This document shows positions 1 to 7,951 of a stretch of 58,186 nt of DNA, in pieces. The position numbers were made by a program, and so were the translations under genes. The DNA comes from JANPBY01 sp031430645 (GTDB lineage Bacteria; Actinomycetota; Actinomycetes; DATJPE01): the NCBI GenBank assembly GCA_031430645.1, contig JANPBY010000113.1, positions 1-58,186 on the forward strand. Direction: 5' to 3'. Position 1 is the stretch's first letter; every line of letters starts with the position of its first letter. The notes beneath the pieces were generated by a model. It ran no database searches. It saw nothing but the letters and a program-made list of their open reading frames with translations, and was not told the origin of the DNA.

Positions 1-13
1 CACTCAGCGGGGG
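1..13. repeat. Right end of a palindromic repeat cut by the window edge
   Basis: The first bases read CACTCAGCGGGGG. This is the same as the right arm end of the two complete palindromes near 55.7 and 56.2 kb, so a third copy very probably ends here. The rest lies outside the window. Confidence 0.7.
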
Positions 14-34
14 TTAGGGGCCCCGAGGGGGGTT

Positions 35-80
35 GCATACCTCGTATGCTTTATGCATACTGCGTCTCCATACCGAGTAT
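35..80. promoter_or_regulatory. Operator array upstream of the PadR-family gene
   Basis: Hexamer half-sites alternate in orientation: GCATAC (35-40), GTATGC (44-49), GCATAC (55-60), then a weaker pair ATAC (70-73) and GTAT (77-80). The two inward-facing pairs ATAC-N3-GTAT have centres 33 bp apart, about three helical turns, which would put them on one face of the helix. PadR-family proteins usually bind short dyads in their own promoter, so autoregulation of the downstream operon is the obvious reading. The core promoter must lie within or beside these sites; a -10-like TATCTA overlaps the last half-site. Confidence 0.65.
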
Positions 81-114
81 CTAATGCCTCGCTGAGCAGA
101 CCTGGAGCCCCACG

Positions 115-708
115 ATGTCGATCCGCCAGAGCTTGCTGGCCCTCCTCGACGGCCAGCCGCGGTACGGCTATGAGCTGCGGCTGGAGTTCGAGCGCCGCAC
201 CGGGGGCACCTGGCCACTCAACGTCGGTCAGGTCTACTCCACCCTCGCCCGTCTCGAGCGGGACGGCCTCGTGGAGCCGCAGGGGACGAGCGAGGAGGGC
301 CAGGTCTTCTACGCGATCACCGACTCCGGCCGGCAGGCGGTCCGGGCGTGGTTCACCAGCCCGGTCGAACGCGAGGCACCCGCCCGCGATGAGCTCGCAA
401 TCAAGCTCGCCCTGGCGGTGACGGTGCCGGGGGTCACCGTGCGCGACGTGCTCCAGCGCCAACGCACCGCAACGTTGAAGGCCCTGCAGGCCTACACCCG
501 CTTGAAGACACAGCCGGCGTACGGCGGTGACGGCCCGGAAGACCTCGCGTGGTCCCTCGTGCTGGAGTCGCTGGTCTTCGGCGCTGAAGCCGAGGTGCGC
601 TGGCTCGATCACTGTGAAGCACGCCTGGCCCGGATGCGACCACCCCTGGAGCAGCCGTCCGCGCCGGTTCATTCAGGTGTGCTCGATCACGAGGAGGTCA
701 CCCGATGA
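115..708 (+). CDS. PadR-family transcriptional regulator
   Basis: A 197-residue protein with an N-terminal winged helix-turn-helix typical of PadR (residues ~5-85; YGYELRLEFE, then VGQVYSTLARLERDGLV) and a helical C-terminal half resembling the Vir_act_alpha_C dimerisation region. The ATG follows GGAG at 104-107 with good spacing. The stop overlaps the ATG of the ABC ATPase gene, so regulator and transporter are translationally coupled. Family members are repressors released by small hydrophobic ligands; here it probably represses its own ABC/FtsX operon through the half-site array at 35-80. The ligand cannot be predicted. Confidence 0.9.
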   Translation: MSIRQSLLALLDGQPRYGYELRLEFERRTGGTWPLNVGQVYSTLARLERDGLVEPQGTSEEGQVFYAITDSGRQAVRAWFTSPVEREAPARDELAIKLALAVTVPGVTVRDVLQRQRTATLKALQAYTRLKTQPAYGGDGPEDLAWSLVLESLVFGAEAEVRWLDHCEARLARMRPPLEQPSAPVHSGVLDHEEVTR

Positions 709-1433
709 GCAGCTCGATCCCCGTCCTCGAACTGCTCGAGGTCGTCCGAGTGCATGGCTCCGGCGAAACCGCCGTCACCGCGCTCGACCGCGTCAGCCTT
801 ACCGTGTCTGCGGGCGAGCTGGTGGCCGTCATGGGGCCGTCCGGGTCGGGTAAATCAACGTTGCTCCTGCTTGCCGGTGGCCTCGACTCCCCCACCGCTG
901 GTGAAGTGCTCGTCGAAGGCCAGCCACTGTCGGCCCTCGACCGAACTGCGCTGGCCGCATTGCGCCGGCGATCAGTGGGGTACGTCTTCCAGGACCTCAA
1001 CCTGATCCCTGCCCTGACCGCCGCCGAAAACGTCGCGCTGCCGCGCGAGCTCGACGGCATCTCGGCCCGAGCCGCGCGCCTCGATGCTGTGGCAGCACTG
1101 GAGGAAGTCGGCGTTGCCGACCTGGCCGACCGGTTCCCGGATGACCTGTCCGGCGGCCAACAACAGCGAGTGGCGATCGCCCGCGCGCTTGTCGGCGACC
1201 GGCGCCTGGTGCTTGCCGATGAACCGACCGGGGCTCTGGACTCAGCGACCGGCGAGTCGGTGCTTCGCGTACTTCGCGCACGGGTGGACCAGGGCGCCGC
1301 GGGGGTCCTCGTCACTCATGAGGCCCGGCATGCCGCCTGGGCAGACCGGGTCGTCTTCCTCCGCGACGGCCGTACGGTCGATGACACAGGAAGGGTTGCC
1401 GAGGTCGAGAGCCTGCTCGAGGTCGGCCGGTGA
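705..1433 (+). CDS. ABC transporter ATP-binding protein (MacB/LolD type)
   Basis: A 242-residue ATPase with all ABC motifs: Walker A GPSGSGKST (~44-52), signature LSGGQQQR (~148), Walker B VLADEPTGALDS (~170) and the H-loop VTHE. The VFQDLNLIPALTAAENV Q-loop region is typical of the MacB/LolD/YknY branch that works with FtsX-type permeases. It overlaps padR upstream (ATGA) and the permease downstream (GTGA), so the three form one coupled operon. Such systems act as mechanotransducers, export peptides, lipoproteins or antibiotics, or resist envelope-active drugs; which applies is unknown. Confidence 0.93.
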   Translation: MSSSIPVLELLEVVRVHGSGETAVTALDRVSLTVSAGELVAVMGPSGSGKSTLLLLAGGLDSPTAGEVLVEGQPLSALDRTALAALRRRSVGYVFQDLNLIPALTAAENVALPRELDGISARAARLDAVAALEEVGVADLADRFPDDLSGGQQQRVAIARALVGDRRLVLADEPTGALDSATGESVLRVLRARVDQGAAGVLVTHEARHAAWADRVVFLRDGRTVDDTGRVAEVESLLEVGR

Positions 1434-4246
1434 CACGGCGGCCTGCCCTGCGAATCGCCGCCCGAGATGCCCGGCGGGCCAAGGCCCGGTCCCTCCTGAT
1501 CGTCGCGATGATCGCCCTCCCTGTGGTGGCCCTGGGGTTCGCCGACGTGATGTGGCGTACGGCTGAGCCGAATGCAGACGAGAGCCTGGCACGCGACCTC
1601 GGCTCGACCCAGGCCACGCTGTTCATGAACTCAGCGCCAGACAGCGGACTGCTCCAAGCAGCCGACCCGCGCGACGGCTCGTTCGTCACGACGGGGGACT
1701 CGCAAGCGCAGCCGCTGGACGTGTCCGCGTTGCGGTTGCCCGCTGGCAGCAGCCTGCTCACCGAACGGGGCAGCCGCGTCGGGGTCACCACCCGTACAGG
1801 CGTGGCACCGTTGGACTGGCTCGAGGTTCGGGTCTCCGACCCAGCGTTCGCGGGCCGATGGAAGGTGGTCGAAGGTCGAGCCCCGGCCAGTTCTGGTGAG
1901 GTGTTGCTGACTCCTGCCATGGCCGCACGGGCGAGCGTGCCGATCGGTGGCACCCTCACGCTCACCGACCCCGTGGCGTCCTTCACCGTCGTCGGCATCG
2001 TGGAACGGTCCGGCGCCCGCGACCTGCTATCCATCGTCGCGGACCCGGGGACCCTGATCGGCCGGCCAGACGGCATCCCCGAGGTGGAGGCCTGGGGGAC
2101 GGCCGGATTTGTCGTGGGCGCGCCAGTGTCGTGGACCGACGTACTCGCCCTGAACGCCCAAGGCGCTGTGGTCACCTCGCGGGCCGTGCTGGCCAACCCG
2201 CCGGCCATCACCGAGTTCGATGCGATTGCAGCATCGTGGCAGCCATCCTTCGCCGACTTCTTCATCCCCGTCCTGATCGGGACCATGGTTGTCGGCCTGG
2301 CTGGGCTCGAGGTGGTCCTGCTGGCCGGCGCTGCCTTCGCGGTCGGCGCGCGCCGCCAGGCGCACACGCTGGCGTTGGTCGCCGCGTCCGGAGGGGACCG
2401 CCGCGACCTACGTCGCGTGGTGCTGTCCAGTGGAGTCGTCCTCGGCATCGTGGCTGGAGTCCTCGGCGTCGCCCTCGGAGTGCTGACCGCCGCAATCGCG
2501 ACGGTGGCCATCCATCTGTGGTTCCCGCAGGTCGACCTGGCCCGGTTCGACGTACGACTCCCAGAGCTCGTTCTTATCGCGATGGTCGGAGTAGTCACGG
2601 GGATCCTGGCCGCCGTCGTGCCGGCGCGGCACGCGGCCAGGCTCGACGTGGTGGCCGCCTTGCGCGGTCGCAGCGGTGCGCCAGCCCGCCCGCTGCGGAC
2701 CCCGATGATCGGCGTCGTCATGGTGGGGATCGGGGTCGCTTTGTCAGTCCTTGGCTCGGGGTGGGCGGTCTCCGCAGCCAACACTGACGGCGGCACCTCC
2801 AGCTCCACGCGCACGTGGGTCATTGTTGCCCTGGTCGCGGGCGCGGCCTTCGTGCTGCTCGGCCTCGTGGTCTGCTCCGGGTCGATCGTCAGCCTCGCGG
2901 CTCGACTCGCCCCGCGACTTCCCCTCGCGGGCCGGTTGGCGTTGCGCGACTCCGACCGGCACCGCGGCCGCTCGGCACCAGCAGTGGCGGCCGTGCTGGC
3001 GGCGGTGTCCGGCAGCGTGGCTGTCATGCTCTACGTCGCGGCGACCGATGAGTACGACCGTCAGTCCTACAGCCCCTCTTCCCCCAGCAACACCGCGACC
3101 GTCAACCTCGTGAACTGGTCGGGTGACGTGCGAGGCGCCGCCAGTGCCGAGGTGAAGCTGATCGATCCAGCTGCTGCGACCAGGGCAGTCTCCGACGTCC
3201 TGCCGGTCAGCGGATCATTGGCTCTGCACTCAACCGGCGCGTGTGCGGATGTGTGTGCCCAGGTGACCTTGGTACGACCGCAGGTCAACCAGTGCCCCCT
3301 GTATCAGGAGGGCTACCCAGACCCGGCCGAGGCGAATGTTGTCGTGGCGCCGGAAGTCCCTGACGATCCGCGCTGCTCCCAGCCGCCGACCACGGCCTAC
3401 TGGAATCTCCCGTTCGGCTCGCCGTTCGTCGTCGGCGGCCCGGAGGTTCTGGACGCCTCTGGAGTTCCCGCGAGCCCGGCGGCACGCCAGGTTCTAGCGG
3501 CCGGCGGGGTCGTGGTGACTGACCCCCTGCTGCTCGATGCCAACGGCATGGTGCGGCTGGACTTCACCAGCGCAGCCGCGTGGTTGGAGGGACCACCGCC
3601 GGGCGAGGAGGACACCTGGATCGGCCCGAAACCGGACGAGATCCGGCACGTACCCGGGATCGTCGTGCCTCCCGACCAGACCATCGTGAACCAGGTCATC
3701 TCCACTGAGGCCCTGCGAGGGCTCGATGTGAAGATCGCGCCCACGACCCTGCTCGTCCAGCTTTCCGGGCCGGTCAGCACCGACCAGGAGGATGCCGCGC
3801 GGAGCCGGCTGTTGGGAGCGTTCGGAGAAGCCACCTACTTCAACGTTGAGCGCGGCTATCAGTCGACGTACGGCCTTGGCCTGCTCGCTCTCGCCCTCGC
3901 GGCCGGCATCGTCACCCTGGGCGCGACCGGGATCGCGACCGGTCTGGCCCTGACCGACGCGCGGGCGGACCACGCAACCCTGGCGGCCATCGGAGCGGCC
4001 CCTCGGCTGCGTCGACGCCTGGCCGGGGCGCAGTCGCTGGTGATCGGCTTCCTCGGCGTGACGTTGGGCATCGTCGCCGGCGTCGTCCCGGCCCTGTCGA
4101 TCATCGGCGCGGCCCCGGCTCTGACCGTCGTCTGGCCGGTGCCGCAGCTGCTCATCGTCCTCGTGGGGGTGCCGCTGCTGGCCGGTGCAGCCGCCTACGT
4201 CTGCACCCGGTCCAAGGTCCCCCTGCAACGCCGCGTCGTCGCCTAG
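1430..4246 (+). CDS. FtsX-like ABC transporter permease (large, two-module)
   Basis: A 938-residue membrane protein starting at a GTG that overlaps the ATPase stop. Hydrophobic segments: one near the N-terminus (~20-42), a central set (~285-580, including two FtsX-type triplets and extra helices), and a C-terminal set (~825-930). Large periplasm-side domains lie between (~45-280 and ~585-820). This is the duplicated-FtsX layout seen in actinobacterial permeases of 800-1000 residues, so one copy may supply the whole membrane part. The stop is only 8 bp from the convergent prfB stop; no hairpin is visible between them. Confidence 0.88.
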   Translation: MTRRPALRIAARDARRAKARSLLIVAMIALPVVALGFADVMWRTAEPNADESLARDLGSTQATLFMNSAPDSGLLQAADPRDGSFVTTGDSQAQPLDVSALRLPAGSSLLTERGSRVGVTTRTGVAPLDWLEVRVSDPAFAGRWKVVEGRAPASSGEVLLTPAMAARASVPIGGTLTLTDPVASFTVVGIVERSGARDLLSIVADPGTLIGRPDGIPEVEAWGTAGFVVGAPVSWTDVLALNAQGAVVTSRAVLANPPAITEFDAIAASWQPSFADFFIPVLIGTMVVGLAGLEVVLLAGAAFAVGARRQAHTLALVAASGGDRRDLRRVVLSSGVVLGIVAGVLGVALGVLTAAIATVAIHLWFPQVDLARFDVRLPELVLIAMVGVVTGILAAVVPARHAARLDVVAALRGRSGAPARPLRTPMIGVVMVGIGVALSVLGSGWAVSAANTDGGTSSSTRTWVIVALVAGAAFVLLGLVVCSGSIVSLAARLAPRLPLAGRLALRDSDRHRGRSAPAVAAVLAAVSGSVAVMLYVAATDEYDRQSYSPSSPSNTATVNLVNWSGDVRGAASAEVKLIDPAAATRAVSDVLPVSGSLALHSTGACADVCAQVTLVRPQVNQCPLYQEGYPDPAEANVVVAPEVPDDPRCSQPPTTAYWNLPFGSPFVVGGPEVLDASGVPASPAARQVLAAGGVVVTDPLLLDANGMVRLDFTSAAAWLEGPPPGEEDTWIGPKPDEIRHVPGIVVPPDQTIVNQVISTEALRGLDVKIAPTTLLVQLSGPVSTDQEDAARSRLLGAFGEATYFNVERGYQSTYGLGLLALALAAGIVTLGATGIATGLALTDARADHATLAAIGAAPRLRRRLAGAQSLVIGFLGVTLGIVAGVVPALSIIGAAPALTVVWPVPQLLIVLVGVPLLAGAAAYVCTRSKVPLQRRVVA

Positions 4247-4254
4247 CACGCCCG

Positions 4255-5358
4255 CTACTGGGATTGGCGGCGCCAGCGGATGCCGGCCTCGATGAACTCG
4301 TCGATGTCTCCGTCGAGTACGGCTCCGGTGTTGCCGGTCTCGTACTCGGTCCGCAGGTCCTTCACCATCTGGTACGGGTGCAGCACGTAGGACCGCATCT
4401 GGTTGCCCCACGAGCCAGCAGTGTCGGTCTTGAGGGCGTCCATGGCGGCACGCTCCTCCTTGCGGCGCTGCTCCAGCAGCCGCGCCTGCAACACCCGCAT
4501 GGCGGCCGCGCGGTTCTGGATCTGGGACTTCTCGTTCTGGCACGACACGACGATGCCGGTGGCGTGGTGCGTGATGCGTACGGCGGAGTCGGTGGTGTTG
4601 ACGCTCTGCCCACCCGGGCCGGACGAGCGGAAGACATCGACCCGGATGTCGTTCTCCGGGATGTCGATGTGGTCGGCTTGCTCGACGACGGGGAGCACCT
4701 CGACGCCGGCGAAGGAGGTCTGCCGACGGCCCTGGTTGTCGAAGGGGCTGATCCGCACGAGTCGGTGGGTGCCTTGCTCCACCGACAGCGTGCCGTAGCC
4801 GTAGGGCACCTTGACCGCGAAGGTGGCCGACTTGATGCCCGCCTCCTCGGCGTAGGAGACGTCGAAGACCTCGACGGGGTAGCCGTGCCGCTCCGCCCAG
4901 CGCAGATACATCCGCATCAGCATCTCGGCCCAGTCGGCCGCGTCCACGCCGCCCGCCTCGGAGCGGATGGTGACGAGGGCCTCGCGGGAGTCGTACGGCC
5001 CGGCCAGCAGGGTGCGCACCTCGAGCTCCGACACCGACTTCTGCAGGGCGGCGAGCTCGACCTCGGCCTCGAGCCGGGTGGCCTCGTCGCCCTCCTCCTC
5101 CGCCATCTCGAAGAGCACTCCCAGGTCGTCGACCCGGCGGCGCAGACTCTCGATCCGGTTGATGTCGCCCTGGACATAGGACAGCTTGGAGGTGACCTCC
5201 TGGGCGTGCTCCTGGTCGTCCCAGAGATCGGGGGCGGCCGCGGCCTCATTGAGGTCAGCCAGCTCGGCCAGCATCTTCGGGACGTCGAGCACCTTCTCGA
5301 TGCTCGTCAGGGTGCCGTCCAGCTCGCGGAGGGCGTCGGAGGTGTCGGGGGCGGCCAC
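4255..5358 (-). CDS. prfB: Peptide chain release factor 2
   Basis: Class I release factor recognising UGA/UAA. The GGQ motif that triggers peptidyl-tRNA hydrolysis is present in RSSGPGGQSVNTTDSAVRI, and the RF2 codon-recognition motif SPF is in RISPFDNQGRR. I chose the GTG at 5358 (367 residues, normal for RF2). The frame stays open further upstream, but that extension would begin inside a long hairpin and has no RF2 similarity. A TAGGCT -10 element lies 8 nt before the GTG. There is no in-frame UGA, so the autoregulatory frameshift known from E. coli prfB is absent. Confidence 0.95.
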   Translation of the reverse strand: MAAPDTSDALRELDGTLTSIEKVLDVPKMLAELADLNEAAAAPDLWDDQEHAQEVTSKLSYVQGDINRIESLRRRVDDLGVLFEMAEEEGDEATRLEAEVELAALQKSVSELEVRTLLAGPYDSREALVTIRSEAGGVDAADWAEMLMRMYLRWAERHGYPVEVFDVSYAEEAGIKSATFAVKVPYGYGTLSVEQGTHRLVRISPFDNQGRRQTSFAGVEVLPVVEQADHIDIPENDIRVDVFRSSGPGGQSVNTTDSAVRITHHATGIVVSCQNEKSQIQNRAAAMRVLQARLLEQRRKEERAAMDALKTDTAGSWGNQMRSYVLHPYQMVKDLRTEYETGNTGAVLDGDIDEFIEAGIRWRRQSQ

Positions 5359-5366
5359 GTCGGCCG

Positions 5367-5372
5367 AGCCTA
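5367..5372 (-). promoter_or_regulatory. Probable -10 element of prfB
   Basis: TAGGCT on the minus strand, 8 nt upstream of the chosen GTG. The distance suggests a leaderless or nearly leaderless mRNA, as for several other genes in this window. Confidence 0.4.
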
Positions 5373-5412
5373 CGCGAGCGCGGCCGGTCGGCTCGCTGCG
5401 ACGCCCGCCCCC

Positions 5413-5486
5413 TCCCACGATGAACAAGGAATCCTGCACCGGTCTCGGCCGCCCGATCGGTGCAGGATTCCTTGATCATCGGGGGG
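5413..5486. repeat. Long hairpin after the Tad operon
   Basis: Left arm 5418-5441 and right arm 5458-5481 are complementary over 24 bp with one mismatch; the loop is 16 nt (5442-5457). Weaker C/G pairing extends the stem to 5413 and 5486. It lies just after the last Tad gene and before prfB, so it may terminate the pilus operon. The outer arm sequence ATGAWCAAGGA recurs in the hairpin at 10218-10287. Confidence 0.8.
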
Positions 5487-5495
5487 TCGCGGCGG

Positions 5496-5960
5496 TCAGT
5501 CGACGTACGGCGCTCGCGCGGTCGCGCTGGCCTCGATCTCGATCCCCCCGTCGGCCGCGCCTCCCAGGATTCCCAGCAGGGGCAGCTTGCGTACGGCGCG
5601 CAGCGTGACGGTCACCGACTCCGCGTCAGTGGAGACGTCTACGACCTCGAACTCGTCGAAGCGCTCACCGAGCTTGGCTGCGGCGACGTAGACCCGGACG
5701 GCGTCGAGCACCGCATCAGGGTCGAGCGGCAGCGCCTCCCCTGCAGGTCCGGTGTAGAGGGCCACTCGATCCAACTCCTGGACCGCCGCCAACGCCGCTC
5801 CGTCGGCTGACCCGGCAAGGGACCGACGGGTCAGGTAAAGGGCAGAAGCGTCGGTGACAACAGCGACAAGGAGCACGGCGACGACAGCGAAACCCAGCAT
5901 CAACACCAGAACTGACCCGTCATCCTTCCCCAAAAGGCGTCGCGACAGGCGGGCCCTCAC
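5496..5960 (-). CDS. TadG-like pilus assembly protein
   Basis: A 154-residue protein whose N-terminus (GKDDGSVLVLMLGFAVVAVL) resembles the single membrane anchor of TadG/'putative Flp pilus-assembly TadE/G-like' proteins, followed by ALYLTRRSLAGSADGAALAAVQ, the helix common in these proteins. The rest is a short extracytoplasmic region. It lacks the long von Willebrand-like domain of full-size TadG. It is the last gene of the Tad operon, overlapping the preceding TadE gene by 4 bp. Likely a minor pseudopilin or anchor of the Flp pilus. Confidence 0.8.
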   Translation of the reverse strand: MRARLSRRLLGKDDGSVLVLMLGFAVVAVLLVAVVTDASALYLTRRSLAGSADGAALAAVQELDRVALYTGPAGEALPLDPDAVLDAVRVYVAAAKLGERFDEFEVVDVSTDAESVTVTLRAVRKLPLLGILGGAADGGIEIEASATARAPYVD

Positions 5961-6400
5961 GACTCGCCCCCCGCCCGAAAGGCGTCGACGACTGCGTCAT
6001 GACGGGCGCTGACGGCAACCGCAGCTGTCGGCCGGTCCCCGAGTACGGGCACCCACGGCAGCGGCACCCGGGTGCCGAACGTCACCGTGACCACCGCACC
6101 CGGCGTGAGGCACGGGTCGGCGGAACAGATGATCTGCAGCTCCCCCGGGACCAGCTCGAGTCCCTGATCAGCCAAAGCGATCCGCGCCGCTGCCTCGGCT
6201 CGCTCCTCGGCCTCAGCGGTCGTGGCGGCTCCGACGTAGGCACGTCCCGCCTCGCGGGCCGCCGTGCTCGCACCGTAGGCGGCGCGCTGCACGTCGAAGA
6301 CCCCGACCACGATGTAGACCAGCGGGACGAAGAGGAGCACCGCCAAGAACGTGAACTCCACCATGGCGTTGCCCGAGTCATCGAGCCGGACGCGCTTCAC
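5957..6400 (-). CDS. TadE-family minor pilin
   Basis: A 147-residue protein with the TadE signature near the start: DDSGNAMVEFTFLAVLLFVPL, a short polar leader, a conserved Glu after MV, then a hydrophobic helix, then the amphipathic helix AAYGASTAAREAGRAYV. The extracytoplasmic part carries two cysteines (ICSADPCLTPG) that could form a disulfide. Overlaps both neighbours by 4 bp. Predicted pseudopilin of the Tad system; the leader would be cut by a TadV-type prepilin peptidase, which is not encoded in this window. Confidence 0.85.
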   Translation of the reverse strand: MKRVRLDDSGNAMVEFTFLAVLLFVPLVYIVVGVFDVQRAAYGASTAAREAGRAYVGAATTAEAEERAEAAARIALADQGLELVPGELQIICSADPCLTPGAVVTVTFGTRVPLPWVPVLGDRPTAAVAVSARHDAVVDAFRAGGES

Positions 6401-6816
6401 CCTTCGTCCAAGGCGTGGCCGCGGACGACCAGACTCCGAGACGGCCCGAGCCAGCCGACCAGGGGGAGGGTTGTCCGCACCTCAACGACGACCGTGGGAA
6501 CTCCGCCGACCTCCTCATAGCCCGCGGTGACCTCGCCGACGAAGCTCGGCGAGAGGCTGGTGGCGATGACAGCTTCAGTACGTGCTGCCGCGTCAACGGC
6601 GTCGCGGTCGGCGTTGGCCCCATAGCGCGCGCCCTCGGCAGCCGCAGAGATCAAGGTGTTGCGCACGTGCAGAGCAAGGGCCAGCTGGATGACGGCAAGG
6701 AACAGCGTCACCAGCAACACGGAGACCAGCACGAACTCGACGACGGCAGCGCCGGCGTCCCTCGCCGCGTGAGCGCCGTACGTCCTTCGAGGTCTGCGGT
6801 CAGGGACCGGTGACAC
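6397..6816 (-). CDS. TadE-family minor pilin
   Basis: A 139-residue second TadE-like protein: a basic N-terminus, then DAGAAVVEFVLVSVLLVTLFL with the conserved Glu, and an amphipathic helix (NTLISAAAEGARYGANADRDA) typical of the family. Starts at a GTG that overlaps the end of the small pilin gene by 17 bp, so translation is probably coupled. Role as for the other TadE protein. Two TadE-like proteins plus one TadG-like protein is the usual actinobacterial set. Confidence 0.85.
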   Translation of the reverse strand: MSPVPDRRPRRTYGAHAARDAGAAVVEFVLVSVLLVTLFLAVIQLALALHVRNTLISAAAEGARYGANADRDAVDAAARTEAVIATSLSPSFVGEVTAGYEEVGGVPTVVVEVRTTLPLVGWLGPSRSLVVRGHALDEG

Positions 6817-7009
6817 CCTCGACCGCGTTGGTGAAGATGTTGGTCAGCTGGTCGTCAGCGACCAGCCAGATGGCCGTGACCAGACCCGCGGTCATCACCG
6901 TGACCAGGACCCAGCCAGGGACATCGCCGCGATCGCGGTCCTGGATGGCCAGCGTCAGGCGGACGACGAGTCGGTCGCTGAGGCGGCTGGGATGGGGAAG
7001 TCGGGACAT
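6800..7009 (-). CDS. Small Flp-type pilin candidate
   Basis: A 69-residue protein: polar, basic N-terminus, the stretch RDRGDVPGWVLVTVMTAG, one hydrophobic helix (~32-52), then a short polar tail. It sits exactly where the major Flp pilin is expected, between tadC and tadE. It lacks the Glu-Tyr of classical Flp pilins. The Shine-Dalgarno AAGGAGG overlaps the TadC stop codon (TAAGGAGG) and lies 5-6 nt from the ATG, the strongest ribosome site in this operon, which fits a product needed in bulk. Assignment as the pilin subunit is inference from position, size and topology. Confidence 0.65.
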   Translation of the reverse strand: MSRLPHPSRLSDRLVVRLTLAIQDRDRGDVPGWVLVTVMTAGLVTAIWLVADDQLTNIFTNAVEGVTGP

Positions 7010-7018
7010 GAATCCTCC

Positions 7019-7951
7019 TTAGGGGGTGGTGAACGAGAGCCCGTAGAAACCGGGGAACAGCGCAAAGACCACGGTGAGCGGAAGGAGTAGGAAGACAACG
7101 GGCAGCATCATGGCGATTTCCTTGCGGGCGCCTGCTTCCATCAACCGACGGCGGCCCGCCTCGCGTACGTCGACCGCCTGGGCGCGCAGGACCTCGGCCA
7201 GCGGGGTGCCGCGCTCGACAGCGATGGCGACCCCGTCGACGAACCGACGCAGCTCCGGAAGGGCTGCCCGATCGGCCACCCGCTCCAGCGCCGTCACCAG
7301 GGGGGCGCCGGCGCGTGCATCGGCCAACGCTCGCCCGAGCTCCCGAGCAAGCTCGCCATGGCTTCGCGTCGTGACCCGTTCCAAAGCACCCACCGCGCCC
7401 TCACCGGCAGCCACCGACAGTGCGAGCAGCTCCGCGATGGTCGGGAACTCCACCAGCATCCGCTGCTCGTGGGCGGTCACCTCGGAGGAGAGTCGGCGAT
7501 CGCAGGCAAGCACCCCAGTGACTCCACAAGCTGCCACAACCACCAGTAGCCCCAACGGATGTGCCGATCCACGCGCGGCCAGAAGCAAAGCCAATGCGAG
7601 ACCGGCTGCGACGCCGAACCCACCCCACACCAGTTGCTGCGCCCGGAAATCCTCGAGCGTGCGCCCGTCCCCCAGCTGGTCGAGGCGCCGGCGGACCGAT
7701 GCACTGCCGCCGAGCCAGCCGTCGAGCCGGGCCGCAGCAGCAGCCATCATCGGCTTCAGCACTCCAGCGAAACCGTCAGGCGTACGTCCTCCGGACCCCG
7801 GCATCCTGGTCAGCGAGGCGGCGTCACGAAGGTAGGGAGCAACGCGATCCTCCAACGTGGGTCGACGCATCGCCGGCACCCGCCGAAGGGCGAGAACCGC
7901 ACCCAGTCCCGCGAGGAGACCGAGCAACGCGCCCTGCGCGGCTGAGCTCAC
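7019..7951 (-). CDS. tadC: TadC-type inner-membrane platform protein
   Basis: A 310-residue type II secretion F-domain protein. N-terminal membrane segment (~5-22), a central pair (~108-145), a cytoplasmic T2SSF helical domain (~165-270) with the recognisable AVGALERVTTRSHGELARELGRAL region, and a C-terminal membrane helix (~280-302). Together with TadB it forms the membrane platform on which the TadA ATPase acts. Overlaps tadB by 4 bp. Confidence 0.87.
   Translation of the reverse strand: MSSAAQGALLGLLAGLGAVLALRRVPAMRRPTLEDRVAPYLRDAASLTRMPGSGGRTPDGFAGVLKPMMAAAAARLDGWLGGSASVRRRLDQLGDGRTLEDFRAQQLVWGGFGVAAGLALALLLAARGSAHPLGLLVVVAACGVTGVLACDRRLSSEVTAHEQRMLVEFPTIAELLALSVAAGEGAVGALERVTTRSHGELARELGRALADARAGAPLVTALERVADRAALPELRRFVDGVAIAVERGTPLAEVLRAQAVDVREAGRRRLMEAGARKEIAMMLPVVFLLLPLTVVFALFPGFYGLSFTTP

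Noticed and set aside
1312..3027. Long open frame (571 codons) on the minus strand
   Set aside because: Antisense to the well-supported FtsX permease; Arg/Thr/Ser-rich low-complexity composition typical of shadow frames in high-GC DNA.
4255..5358. Programmed frameshift in prfB
   Set aside because: The reading frame is continuous and no in-frame UGA is present, so the E. coli-type control is not used.
5359..5439. N-terminal extension of prfB by 27 residues
   Set aside because: Its first codon lies within a long hairpin and RF2 proteins start at the position of the GTG at 5358.
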